Source of the DNA: Saccharicrinis sp. UBA6048
GTDB taxonomy: Bacteria > Bacteroidota > Bacteroidia > Bacteroidales > Marinilabiliaceae
DNA length: 14,670 nt
Direction of reading: 5' to 3'
Assembly: GCA_002429115.1 (NCBI GenBank)
Contig: DIYS01000223.1
Coordinates: 1 to 14,670, forward strand
The notes under the pieces are model-generated. The model worked only from the letters and a program-made list of their open reading frames with translations. It made no database searches and had not been told where the DNA came from. The position numbers and the translations under genes were made by a program. This document shows positions 1 through 6,042 of the stretch, in pieces; position 1 is the stretch's first letter; every line of letters begins with the position of its first letter.

Positions 1-45
1 ACTGGTGTTTGAGACCAGCGCGTCTACCAATTCCGCCATCTGGGC
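1..45 (-). tRNA. tRNA-Leu(CAA), 5' half, cut by the window edge
   Basis: The reverse complement begins GCCCAGATGGCGGAATTGG, the usual start of a bacterial tRNA-Leu, followed by D-arm bases GGTAGACGCGC. The anticodon stem CTGGT/ACCAG encloses the 7-base loop CTCAAAC, which gives anticodon CAA (reads UUG). The variable arm, T arm and acceptor 3' strand lie left of the window. A TATCTTTG box on the same strand at 78-85 is well placed to be its promoter. Confidence 0.9.
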
Positions 46-77
46 AACATTTTAAAGAACTTTTTTCTTTAGCGCTG

Positions 78-85
78 CAAAGATA
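78..85 (-). promoter_or_regulatory. Bacteroidetes -7 box for tRNA-Leu
   Basis: On the minus strand this reads TATCTTTG followed by C, a perfect TAnnTTTG match about 33 bases upstream of the tRNA 5' end. The upstream -33 element is weak (TTGC near 104-107). Confidence 0.55.
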
Positions 86-136
86 AGTCAAATCCTTTGT
101 TGTGCAAGTAAAATTCTCAAAATGTTTTTAAATATT

Positions 137-1534
137 TTAAGCTTCTTCTTTAAGTAGCTCTTTCTTAGAATCTATCTTTTTGGTGACATAGCCATAAATA
201 ATTAAAGAGATGGCCGAAACCATTGCTACACCTACGAAGAAGAACCAGATATAATGGGCTTTATCGTAAGCGGTCAGTTTCTCAGCTTCAGTTAATGTGA
301 CTGGGTCCGGGCAGTATTTTTCCAATAAGAAACCTGATGAAACAAAGCCAAGCAATGATGAGATAAAAGAATGCAAGTGGCTAAATCCAAGGTATAGGCC
401 TTCTTCACCTTTAGGAGCCTGCAGCGAGAAATACTCGAGGAAGCGAGGGGAGATAAATGATTCTGCCAATCCCTAGAAAGCAATACCAACAATCATCATA
501 AATGCTACAGGGTGCATATTGATGAAGCCCATTGTTTCACCGCCGATCATATTACCGGCAGCCATAGCAAAAGCAGACACAGGCATGATAAACATCCCGA
601 TGGTCATTGAGTAAAGAGCTGATCGTTTTCTGAACCACGCTGTGATTAATCCTACAGTTGTAAATACAACAAGCGGGTTAACATTGGCGTACCACGATGG
701 AGATGCTCCTTCACCAGCCATACGCAATACGTATTTTGGCATGGTGGCATACAACTGGTGCTGTACCATCCAGAATCCGGTGATGATCAATATAAGGGTG
801 ATCAAACGGGCGTTTCCCAATACCTTTACAAACGCATGCCAGATTTCGCGGATTGATTTGCCTTCGCCACTGCGAACGCTTGGTCGGAAGAAAAAGATGA
901 TGGCGATTAATGCCAATAAGGTCATTCCGGCAGAGAAATAGGAGATGTTGATCAGTCCAACATTACCCATTGCTTCGCGCAGTGGTTTCACAATCGTTTT
1001 ACCTGAGAAGGAACCAATATTTACAATGGTATAGAAGATGGAAAATCCTGTAGCCCTGTATTTTTCAGATGTTTCCTTGGCTACTGTACCAGTAATTACC
1101 GACTTAATAAAACTACCTCCAATAATGATCAATGCCATAATAGGCAGGATGATATACTTGGAGCCTGATTCTTTCAAGCCTGTAAATTCAGTTGTAACAC
1201 CGTATTTGGCCAATCCTGATCCTTCGAGCAAGGTTGGTAGAACACCTAATCCGGCATAGCCAATTGATAATAGTCCAAATGCTACTATGAGGGAAGTTTT
1301 AAAACCAACTTTATCAGCATAAGCACCGGTAAAGGTTGGCAGGAAATACAGCAAAGCACTAAATGTACCTGCAATAGTTGCGGCTTCAATATCGGTGAAA
1401 GCCAGAATTCGTGATAAATACAAGGTGATTACTATAAATACACCATAGTAGGCTGCACGTTCAAGTAATTCAGCAAAGTTAGCTACCCAAAAGGCTTGAC
1501 TAAATCGCTTAAAAAATGAAACTTTCTCTTCCAT
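137..1534 (-). pseudogene. MFS/POT-like transporter interrupted by an in-frame TAG
   Basis: From the ATG at 1534 the frame runs 353 codons to a TAG at 473-475, then continues without a frame change for 111 more codons to TAA at 137-139. The two halves together give a 465-residue protein, a normal size for a 12-helix major facilitator. The N-terminus has NFAELLERAAYYGVF in the first helix, resembling the peptide-transporter (POT/PTR2) branch, and GAYADKVGFKTS as the loop 2-3 motif. The second half begins GLAESFISPRFLEYFSLQAP and holds at least two more membrane spans, so the amber codon lies inside or next to a late helix. Truncation there would probably destroy transport. A CAG to TAG change is the simplest cause, with Gln fitting the context. 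The coding sequence is otherwise undecayed, so a recent mutation, a base-call error, or readthrough are all possible. The substrate cannot be told from the sequence. Confidence 0.8.
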
Positions 1535-1586
1535 ACGAATTTATTTCTTATTAATCTTTAATTTGATAGCAGGCCAGGCAAAGCAG

Positions 1587-1594
1587 CAAAAATA
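1587..1594 (-). promoter_or_regulatory. -7 box for the transporter gene
   Basis: The minus strand reads TATTTTTG followed by C, a perfect TAnnTTTGY match, about 50 bases upstream of the transporter ATG. The -33 region (about 1614-1620) carries only a GTTTTAC sequence. It lies in the 202-base gap shared with the divergent recO. Confidence 0.5.
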
Positions 1595-1710
1595 GATACT
1601 TTCTGAGAATAATAGTAAAACTTTCATCATGTATATGCACATGTGTTACTATTTTGCATAGGTATGGGAGGATGATTAAGATTTAATTATAACGATAAAC
1701 TCACTTTAAT

Positions 1711-1718
1711 TATTTTTG
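1711..1718 (+). promoter_or_regulatory. -7 box for recO
   Basis: TATTTTTG is a perfect TAnnTTTG match. It would place the transcription start about 10 bases before the recO ATG at 1737, giving a very short leader. It also overlaps the TTG codons at 1716-1721 and so argues against those as translation starts. No good -33 TTTG is seen. Confidence 0.5.
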
Positions 1719-1736
1719 TTGATACAACAATTACAC

Positions 1737-2465
1737 ATGATACATCCGACGAGAGGCATTGTGCTGAATCATATCAAATACAAAGAAACCAGTATAATTG
1801 TAAATATTTATACCTTGGCCTTTGGCCGTCAAAGCTACCTGGTTAATAAAGTTCGTACAAAGCGTAACCAGGGCAACGCAATTTTATTGCAGCCAATGAC
1901 TTTGCTTGATATGAATGTGTATCATCGTCCGAAATCAGATATTCAGCGAATCAAAGATTTTAAAGTGGCCCATCCATTGTGTAGCATTCCTTTTAAACAA
2001 GAGAAGAGGGCAATGGCATTTTTTCTAACCGAACTGATGAGTAAGGTGCTGCGCGAAGAAGAAGAGAATCGAAATTTATTTGATTTCCTGTATCATGGGA
2101 TAGAGGTATTTGATACAGGCGTGGATGGAATCTATAATTTTCATTTATTCTTTTTGTTTCAATTAACACGTTTTTTGGGGTTTGGACCCGAAGTAAACCA
2201 CAATGAAGCATCGTATTTTGACTTATTAAATGGCTACTTCGTGAATGACGAACCTTCACATGGCTTTTGCCTGAAAGGACAGAGATTGATTAACTGGAGT
2301 CGTTTATTTACGCTCACGATTGACAACCTTAAAGAGTTGAACTTAAGCGGTAATGATCGGTATCAGTTATTGAAGGATATTCTTGAATATTACCAACTAC
2401 ATATTGATGGAATGGGAGAACTGAAATCATTAGATATTGTCCATCAGTTATTTCACGATTCATAA
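1737..2465 (+). CDS. recO: DNA repair protein RecO
   Basis: RecO binds single-stranded DNA and, with RecR, loads RecA onto SSB-coated gaps in the RecF pathway of recombinational repair; it is cytoplasmic. The 242-residue protein opens MIHPTRGIVLNHIKYKETS, the usual RecO start, and continues through an N-terminal OB-fold of about 80 residues (IVNIYTLAFGRQSYLVNKVR). A helical C-terminal domain follows, with FFLTELMSKVLREEEENRNLFDFL and LTRFLGFGPE, both typical of the family. The length is normal. I chose the ATG at 1737 because the alternative TTG codons upstream overlap a promoter box and would add seven unconserved residues. The gene is divergent from the broken transporter and stands alone. 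Confidence 0.93.
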   Translation: MIHPTRGIVLNHIKYKETSIIVNIYTLAFGRQSYLVNKVRTKRNQGNAILLQPMTLLDMNVYHRPKSDIQRIKDFKVAHPLCSIPFKQEKRAMAFFLTELMSKVLREEEENRNLFDFLYHGIEVFDTGVDGIYNFHLFFLFQLTRFLGFGPEVNHNEASYFDLLNGYFVNDEPSHGFCLKGQRLINWSRLFTLTIDNLKELNLSGNDRYQLLKDILEYYQLHIDGMGELKSLDIVHQLFHDS

Positions 2466-2610
2466 TGGTCGTGGACACAAATCGTTCATTTGTCAAATAT
2501 TTACGCATGTTAACTGCATAAAAAGGGCACTTCCACAAAAGCTGTCGCATTTTAAAAAGTTAATGAGTAAATTGGGTATACTAATACTAAGCCTATTACC
2601 TGAATAAATA

Positions 2611-3753
2611 ATGAAAATCACTTCAAAATTCCATAATCTAGAGTCCAGCTTTATCACCAGGATTAATCCGTTGATAGAGGAATTCAATGCTATTAATCTC
2701 GCTGAAGGTTTTACTGGATTTCACTGTTCACCTAAATTGATTGAACTGGTCGAAAAGCATCTGCGCGAGGGCTTAAATCAATTTTCTTCTTCTTTTGGAG
2801 AAATCAGTTTGAGACAAAAACTAGCGGATAAAATTCAATCACTATACGATCGTTGTTATAATCCCGAAACTGAGATAACCATTACTGCCGGGGTTGCTCA
2901 GGCGGTTTATACAGCCATTGGAGCACTCGTAAAAGAAGGGGATGAGGTCATTGTATTGGAGCCAGCCAATGAATATTATACACCAGCCATTGAGATGAAT
3001 GGAGGGCAGGTGGTGACTGTACCAATGAGCGGCCCGAATTACCACATTGAATGGGAGATGGTGCAGCAGCGAATAAGCTCCAAAACACGAATGATTATTA
3101 TTAATTCACCACATGCGCCAACAGGGTGGGCTATGAGTGAAATTGATATGATTCGCCTGCAAAAAATGATTAATGGAACTAAGATTATCATCCTCAGTGA
3201 AGAAACATTCGAGCATATCCTGTTCGACGGGCACTTACACCAAAGTATCGCCTGTTTTCCAAAGCTTGCCGAGCAGAGTGTGCTGGTGGCATCGTTTGGT
3301 GAAGCCTACGATGTAACAGGTTGGCAGGTGGGTTACTGTGTAGCACCTGAAGAAATAACTAAGGAATTCAGGCAGGTACATGAGGCGATGGTCTACAGTG
3401 TTAATTCTCCTTTTCAATTGGCTTTGGCTGATTTTCTTGAGGATAAAGACGAGTATAAAAAGCTGGCCACCTTTTACCAGTCGCTGCGCGATAAATTCCG
3501 CAAGATGATGAGTGCATCGCGATTTAAAGCCATGGATTGTTTTGGTACATTTTTCCAACTGTTTGACTATAGCAGGATTTGTGAAGATAAAGACAAAGAT
3601 TTTGTAATTCGCTTAATAAAAGAAGTTGGAGTGGCCACAATGCCGATTTCTGCATTTGTAAAGGAACGAAATGGTCGACATCAATTGCGCATGAATTTTG
3701 CTAAACCTGATGAGGTGTTGGAAGAAGCTGCCAGACGACTTTCATCACTTTGA
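2611..3753 (+). CDS. Aminotransferase-fold protein lacking the catalytic lysine (probable pseudoenzyme)
   Basis: The 380-residue protein aligns by eye along its whole length with class I/II PLP-dependent aminotransferases, closest to the methionine aminotransferase (YbdL-like) group. Recognisable blocks are INLAEGFTGF, GVAQAVYTAIGALVKEGDEVIVLEP, MIIINSPHAPTG, SEETFEHILFDG, SFGEAYDVTGWQVGYC and LRMNFAKPDEVLEEAARRL. The usual SFGKTFHTTGWK block has Glu231 in place of the Schiff-base lysine and Gln239 in place of the phosphate-binding Lys/Arg. The NPTG asparagine is Ala169, the Asp that pairs with the pyridine nitrogen is Glu197, the cofactor tyrosine is Phe200, and the N-terminal active-site tyrosine is Phe58. 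The substrate-carboxylate arginine (Arg360) remains. The frame is intact and the chain full length, so this is not ordinary decay. Transamination is very unlikely. The real role is unknown; binding or regulation is an inference. No partner gene lies beside it. Confidence 0.82.
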   Translation: MKITSKFHNLESSFITRINPLIEEFNAINLAEGFTGFHCSPKLIELVEKHLREGLNQFSSSFGEISLRQKLADKIQSLYDRCYNPETEITITAGVAQAVYTAIGALVKEGDEVIVLEPANEYYTPAIEMNGGQVVTVPMSGPNYHIEWEMVQQRISSKTRMIIINSPHAPTGWAMSEIDMIRLQKMINGTKIIILSEETFEHILFDGHLHQSIACFPKLAEQSVLVASFGEAYDVTGWQVGYCVAPEEITKEFRQVHEAMVYSVNSPFQLALADFLEDKDEYKKLATFYQSLRDKFRKMMSASRFKAMDCFGTFFQLFDYSRICEDKDKDFVIRLIKEVGVATMPISAFVKERNGRHQLRMNFAKPDEVLEEAARRLSSL

Positions 3754-3931
3754 TGTTTGTTCTTTTCAACGAAAGGATTTGCTCCATGGAAAATCATCTA
3801 TACAGAATTTGTCGGCAGCAGAGAATGTGCAAGAGCAAGGGAAAAAGAACATACAACACCCAACGAAAGACGATTCATAAGGAATCTGCTAAAAGAAGAA
3901 TAAAACTCTTTTTATAGTATTCATATTTCAT

Positions 3932-3939
3932 TACTTTTG
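3932..3939 (+). promoter_or_regulatory. -7 box for tRNA-Arg
   Basis: TACTTTTG followed by C matches TAnnTTTGY. TTTT at 3909-3912, 19 bases upstream, sits at the correct distance for a -33 element. The box ends 13 bases before the tRNA 5' end. Confidence 0.65.
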
Positions 3940-3952
3940 CTTCCTCAATTTT

Positions 3953-4024
3953 GGTCCCGTAGTTCAACGGATAGAATAGCGGTTTCCTAAACCGTAGATA
4001 TGGGTTCGATTCCCGTCGGGACTA
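3953..4024 (+). tRNA. tRNA-Arg(CCT)
   Basis: The acceptor strands GGTCCCG and CGGGACT pair, with one terminal G-T wobble. The anticodon stem GCGGT/ACCGT closes the loop TTCCTAA, giving anticodon CCT, which reads the AGG Arg codon. The T arm TGGGTTCGATTCCCG is canonical. CCA is not encoded; the bases after A73 are CCG. The tRNA is intact, and its 3' end supplies the left attachment repeat of the integrated element. Its native terminator now lies beyond the element at 12051-12084. Confidence 0.95.
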
Positions 4025-4025
4025 C
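4011..4025 (+). repeat. attL core repeat
   Basis: TCCCGTCGGGACTAC, spanning the T-arm and acceptor 3' strand of tRNA-Arg. It is identical to 12011-12025, and the flanking bases differ on both sides (T/G before, C/T after), so the repeat is exactly 15 bases. Confidence 0.88.
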
Positions 4026-4082
4026 CGATAAAAAATATAAGTCTCTGTAAACTAAATATTTGCAGGGGTTTGATTTTGTTCT

Positions 4083-4100
4083 GTTGTCGGTTTTGTGCCG
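4083..4100 (+). repeat. Left copy of an 18-base terminal repeat (putative integrase arm site)
   Basis: GTTGTCGGTTTTGTGCCG is identical to 11851-11868. A second GTTGTCG lies at 4125-4131. Two GTTGTCG words also occur near the right end, one inverted (11832-11838 and 11851-11857). Repeats placed within about 180 bases of both core sites are typical of arm-type integrase binding sites; binding itself is inferred. Confidence 0.6.
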
Positions 4101-4196
4101 ATTATTATCATTTTGCCGCTTTTTGTTGTCGTTTAGGGTTCTGATTGCTCCGGGGTGGTGATGATGGTTTTTGAAGAGAGATAGATTAAGAACAAC

Positions 4197-4227
4197 AAAG
4201 GCCACCCGTTTACATTGGATAGCCTTT
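4197..4227 (-). terminator. Intrinsic terminator of the leftmost element gene
   Basis: On the minus strand AAAGGCTATCC pairs with GGGTGGCCTTT (11 pairs, two of them wobble) around a 9-base loop, followed by TTTGTTGTTCTT, where the first TTT closes the stem. It lies 22 bases beyond the stop codon at 4250. Confidence 0.6.
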
Positions 4228-4249
4228 TGATGTTGTTTTATGAACTGAA

Positions 4250-4534
4250 TTACTTCTTAAGCTCTCTTAGCTTATCTAATAAGTGCATATCTTCTAAAAA
4301 CAACCCTGACAATTCGCTTAATATGGTTGCAATACCTCCAATTGCTAAGCCTGTTTCGCCTTTTGGTCTATGGCCTGTGTTTTCTTCGTGCTCAGCCAGT
4401 AACTCAATACTTGTTATCAAATTAGTCATTAATGAACCTAGGTGGTCATAGCTCTTAATGTAAAGAGGCGCAAATAGTTCACCGTGTTTGTTGGTTTCTA
4501 AAAATCTTGGCTGCAAGTTCTTTAAATCGTTCAT
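4250..4534 (-). CDS. Small hypothetical protein, last gene of the element
   Basis: The 94-residue reading from the ATG at 4534 begins MNDLKNLQPRFLETNKHGEL and ends LHLLDKLRELKK. It is soluble, probably largely helical (MTNLITSIELLAEHEEN; IATILSELSGLFLEDMHLLDKL), with no motif I recognise. The same frame is open upstream to an ATG at 4663, adding 43 residues that are Pro/Arg/His-rich and encoded by a GC-rich, hairpin-forming stretch. Both ATGs are preceded by the same 16-base leader (TCCTAAAAACACAAAG on the coding strand). A strong promoter at 4686-4716 serves both. I prefer the shorter form because the added segment looks like structured RNA rather than protein, but the 137-residue form is a real alternative. 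The unit is isolated between a terminator at 4746 and one at 4197, so it is transcribed by itself. Confidence 0.55.
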   Translation of the reverse strand: MNDLKNLQPRFLETNKHGELFAPLYIKSYDHLGSLMTNLITSIELLAEHEENTGHRPKGETGLAIGGIATILSELSGLFLEDMHLLDKLRELKK

Positions 4535-4566
4535 AATCTTTGTGTTTTTAGGAATAAATAGAAAGT

Positions 4567-4641
4567 GCCCCGGTGTTAGGTGTCCTACGGCCACAAAGTG
4601 AACCGCCGGGGGCTTTCGCCGCATCCGCACCATGCCGGGGC
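4567..4641 (-). ncRNA. GC-rich structured leader segment (putative cis-acting RNA)
   Basis: This stretch is far richer in GC than its surroundings. On the minus strand GCCCCGG (4635-4641) pairs perfectly with CCGGGGC (4567-4573), enclosing a GGC-GAAA-GCC hairpin (4611-4620) and a GTGGCCGTAGGACAC hairpin (4581-4593 region). It lies between the two copies of a duplicated leader sequence, directly upstream of the ATG at 4534. It may be a leader RNA controlling that gene, or simply the coding sequence of an N-terminal extension. Confidence 0.3.
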
Positions 4642-4685
4642 AATTACTTAATATCTTAGTCATGACTTTGTGTTTTTAGGAGCTA

Positions 4686-4716
4686 CAAACGTAAATGATT
4701 TAAACGGATTTTCAAA
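4686..4716 (-). promoter_or_regulatory. Promoter with -33 and -7 boxes for the 4250-4534 gene
   Basis: On the minus strand TTTG (4713-4716) is followed after 19 bases by TACGTTTG (4686-4693), and then T. Both elements and the spacing fit the Bacteroidetes housekeeping promoter. The predicted start is near 4680, just before the leader TCCTAAAAACACAAAG and the ATG at 4663. Confidence 0.7.
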
Positions 4717-4737
4717 AGGCTTATAATACCGTTTAAA

Positions 4738-4852
4738 CAAAAAAAGTCAGACCCGAAAGCCTGACCCTAGCCCTCTGGCGGCTTTCGCCCCCTGAGGATT
4801 GCACACCGAGACGGCCGAAGCCGAACACTGGGAAATGCAAAATATAAACATT
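4738..4852 (-). ncRNA. Candidate structured small RNA with its own promoter and terminator
   Basis: No open frame covers this stretch. On the minus strand it would begin near 4852, below a TATATTTG box at 4858-4865. First stem: TTGCA (4836-4840) pairs with TGCAA (4799-4803) and encloses CGGC-TTCG-GCCG (4812-4823), a UUCG tetraloop. Second stem: CCTC/GAGG (4794-4797/4772-4775) encloses GGC-GAAA-GCC (4780-4789), a GNRA-type loop. Third: GTCAGGC pairs with GTCTGAC (4746-4765), followed by seven T, an intrinsic terminator. Three hairpins, two with exceptionally stable tetraloops, in an AT-rich setting suggest a functional RNA of about 110 bases. It could instead be the 3' untranslated end of the 5626-4866 operon. 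Confidence 0.5.
4739..4765 (-). terminator. Intrinsic terminator after the 5626-4866 operon and the small RNA
   Basis: The minus strand reads a 7-pair stem (GTCAGGC / GTCTGAC, one G-T) with loop TTTCGG, then seven T residues (4739-4745). This is the best-formed terminator inside the element. Confidence 0.75.
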
Positions 4853-4857
4853 CAATA

Positions 4858-4865
4858 CAAATATA
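4858..4865 (-). promoter_or_regulatory. -7 box for the candidate small RNA
   Basis: The minus strand reads TATATTTG followed by T, a perfect TAnnTTTG match placed immediately after the stop codon of the 4866-5057 gene. The -33 position holds only a partial match (GTTG near 4885-4888). Confidence 0.45.
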
Positions 4866-5057
4866 CTACTTATAGCCAGTCAAACAACTTAAAACAAACC
4901 GCTTAAATTGCTTCATTTGCTCCGGTGTGTCATATACCTTACTTTGGTACTCAATGCGGTAAACATTCGCCCAAAATGACGTATTAAGGTCTAATTCATC
5001 TATCCCCAATAAGTCGGAATATTCAACGCCGGACAACTCATAACATACTCTTACCAT
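4866..5057 (-). CDS. Small hypothetical protein (63 aa)
   Basis: A 63-residue protein, MVRVCYELSGVEYSDLLGIDELDLN..., aromatic-rich, with no signal peptide, membrane span or motif I know. It starts 4 bases after the stop of the upstream 68-residue gene, so it is probably translated with it. It ends with TAG, which shows that TAG is used as a normal stop in this element. It is the last gene of a three-gene unit beginning with the tandem-HTH gene. Confidence 0.6.
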   Translation of the reverse strand: MVRVCYELSGVEYSDLLGIDELDLNTSFWANVYRIEYQSKVYDTPEQMKQFKRFVLSCLTGYK

Positions 5058-5061
5058 GATT

Positions 5062-5268
5062 CTACTTGTTTGAGGTTACTAACTCCTTTAATTCTTTTCG
5101 GGCGTTGGTAGCCAAATAGCGGTTAAAAGTGCGTTGACAGATGAAAAAAACCGGAGCAATGTAATTTTTATAAATAAATACATCGGTTGCCCCGCTTGGC
5201 TTATGTGCCAAATACACATTTTGCACCTGTATTATTTTCTTTAAATGGTTAATCCTGTTATATCCCAT
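5062..5268 (-). CDS. Small hypothetical protein (68 aa)
   Basis: MGYNRINHLKKIIQVQNVYLAHKPSG... with a C-terminal basic/helical stretch (RTFNRYLATNARKELKELVTSNK). LKKIIQVQNVYLAHKPSGATDVFIYKNYIAPVFFICQRTFNRYL looks like a small DNA-binding fold, but I cannot name a family. The ATG at 5268 overlaps the 3' end of the tandem-HTH gene by 11 bases, and the downstream gene follows after 4 bases, so translational coupling is likely. Confidence 0.62.
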   Translation of the reverse strand: MGYNRINHLKKIIQVQNVYLAHKPSGATDVFIYKNYIAPVFFICQRTFNRYLATNARKELKELVTSNK

Positions 5269-5626
5269 CTTTGGCCGCCTTTAGTTGCTTATTTCGTTTC
5301 TTTTGGCCTTTTCGCCGTGGGTCGTTCTCTCTGTTCTTAAAATCCCGTGTATGCTTTAGGTAGTTATACACCGTTGTACGGGAAACGGTCAGGCGTTTAG
5401 TTATCTCAACATAGGTAAAACCCAATTGATACAACTTTAGGGCTTCATATTTCAACGCCTCCGGTTCTCTCTTTTCTTTCCATTTGCCCCGGCTCATATA
5501 GCCCTGTACAGTTCTAAAGGAAACATCTAATAGTTTCGCAATCTCTTTACTGTTTAAGCCCATCATGTAAAACCTGTATGCCTCCTGTTCTCTTGTTACT
5601 GTTTCGTTGCGTACTTTTGAACTCAT
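5258..5626 (-). CDS. Tandem helix-turn-helix DNA-binding protein (terminase-small-subunit-like or regulator)
   Basis: The 122-residue protein has two HTH units of similar layout: residues 14-45 (EAYRFYMMGLNSKEIAKLLDVSFRTV) and 60-91 (EALKLYQLGFTYVEITKRLTVSRTTV). A very basic tail follows (FKNRENDPRRKGQKKRNKQLKAAKDG). Each unit has the G-x-[ST]-x-x-E-I-A/T-x-x-L-x-V-S pattern of Hin/resolvase-like and phage terminase small-subunit HTH domains. It could be a packaging specificity protein, as carried by some satellites, or a transcription regulator. Two AATGATACT repeats 11 bases apart lie directly before its start (5636-5655) and could be its own operator. It heads an overlapping three-gene unit. 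The DNA-binding call is firm; the role is not. Confidence 0.68.
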   Translation of the reverse strand: MSSKVRNETVTREQEAYRFYMMGLNSKEIAKLLDVSFRTVQGYMSRGKWKEKREPEALKYEALKLYQLGFTYVEITKRLTVSRTTVYNYLKHTRDFKNRENDPRRKGQKKRNKQLKAAKDGI

Positions 5627-6042
5627 ATTCTAAATAATGATACTAAAATGATACTTAAATTAAAATTTCATTAGTCACTAGCTAAGTATGTGTAAAGGGT
5701 CTGATTTGCGTACTTTGCTGAACCCTAAAACTTACTGTACCCCCTATGCGTAATCTATGCGATTAAAGCACATTGTTTAGAGAAAAACGCCTATAAATAG
5801 AGGGTTTCCGGTGGTTTTGATGAGGTGTAGGGCTGCAATGCTTAGTATTACCGCTAGTCATTACGTACTTTGCTGAACTACTGATGTATAAGGTGTGAAA
5901 ACTGTAATTTTAAAGGCTAAAGGTGTATGTTTTTTTCACAAAACACCCTTATTGATTGATATTCAGTACTATGAAAATATCATTTTAAACCTTGAACTAT
6001 ATGTACTTACAGCCCATACACCTACAAATACCACCTAACAAG
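5627..6042. other. 416-base non-coding region with several repeats (operator or origin candidate)
   Basis: No convincing gene lies here. It holds AATGATACT twice (5636-5644, 5647-5655, 11-base step), CTATGCG twice (5744-5750, 5755-5761, also an 11-base step), and CGTACTTTGCTGAAC twice (5709-5723, 5864-5878). A shortened relative of the last, GCGTACTTTTGAAC, is at 5609-5622 within the downstream gene start. An 11-base spacing puts each pair on the same DNA face, as for protein-binding sites. No clear TAnnTTTG promoter for the HTH gene was found. Confidence 0.5.
5709..5878 (+). repeat. Direct repeat CGTACTTTGCTGAAC, two copies
   Basis: Identical 15-base words at 5709-5723 and 5864-5878, 155 bases apart, in non-coding DNA. 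The first is preceded by G and the second by A, so the match is not part of a longer duplication. Confidence 0.7.

Noticed and set aside
1716..1736. TTG start extending RecO by seven residues
   Set aside because: It overlaps the TATTTTTG promoter box, and the ATG at 1737 gives the family's normal N-terminus.
2477..2493. ACAAAT-cgttc-ATTTGT inverted repeat after recO
   Set aside because: Only six AT-rich pairs and no T-tract; too weak to call a terminator or operator.
3698..3880. 60-codon plus-strand frame overlapping the end of the aminotransferase-like gene
   Set aside because: It overlaps the real gene in another frame, has no promoter, and shows no recognisable sequence.
3987..4205. 72-codon open frame on the minus strand ending VVPTGIEPISTV
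   Set aside because: Its 3' part is the reverse complement of tRNA-Arg; this kind of translated tRNA is a well-known spurious gene, and it spans the attachment junction.
5843..5851. TAGTATTAC, identical to the circovirus origin nonamer
   Set aside because: It is not at the tip of a hairpin, and the Rep here does not look like a circovirus Rep; a 9-base match by chance is plausible.
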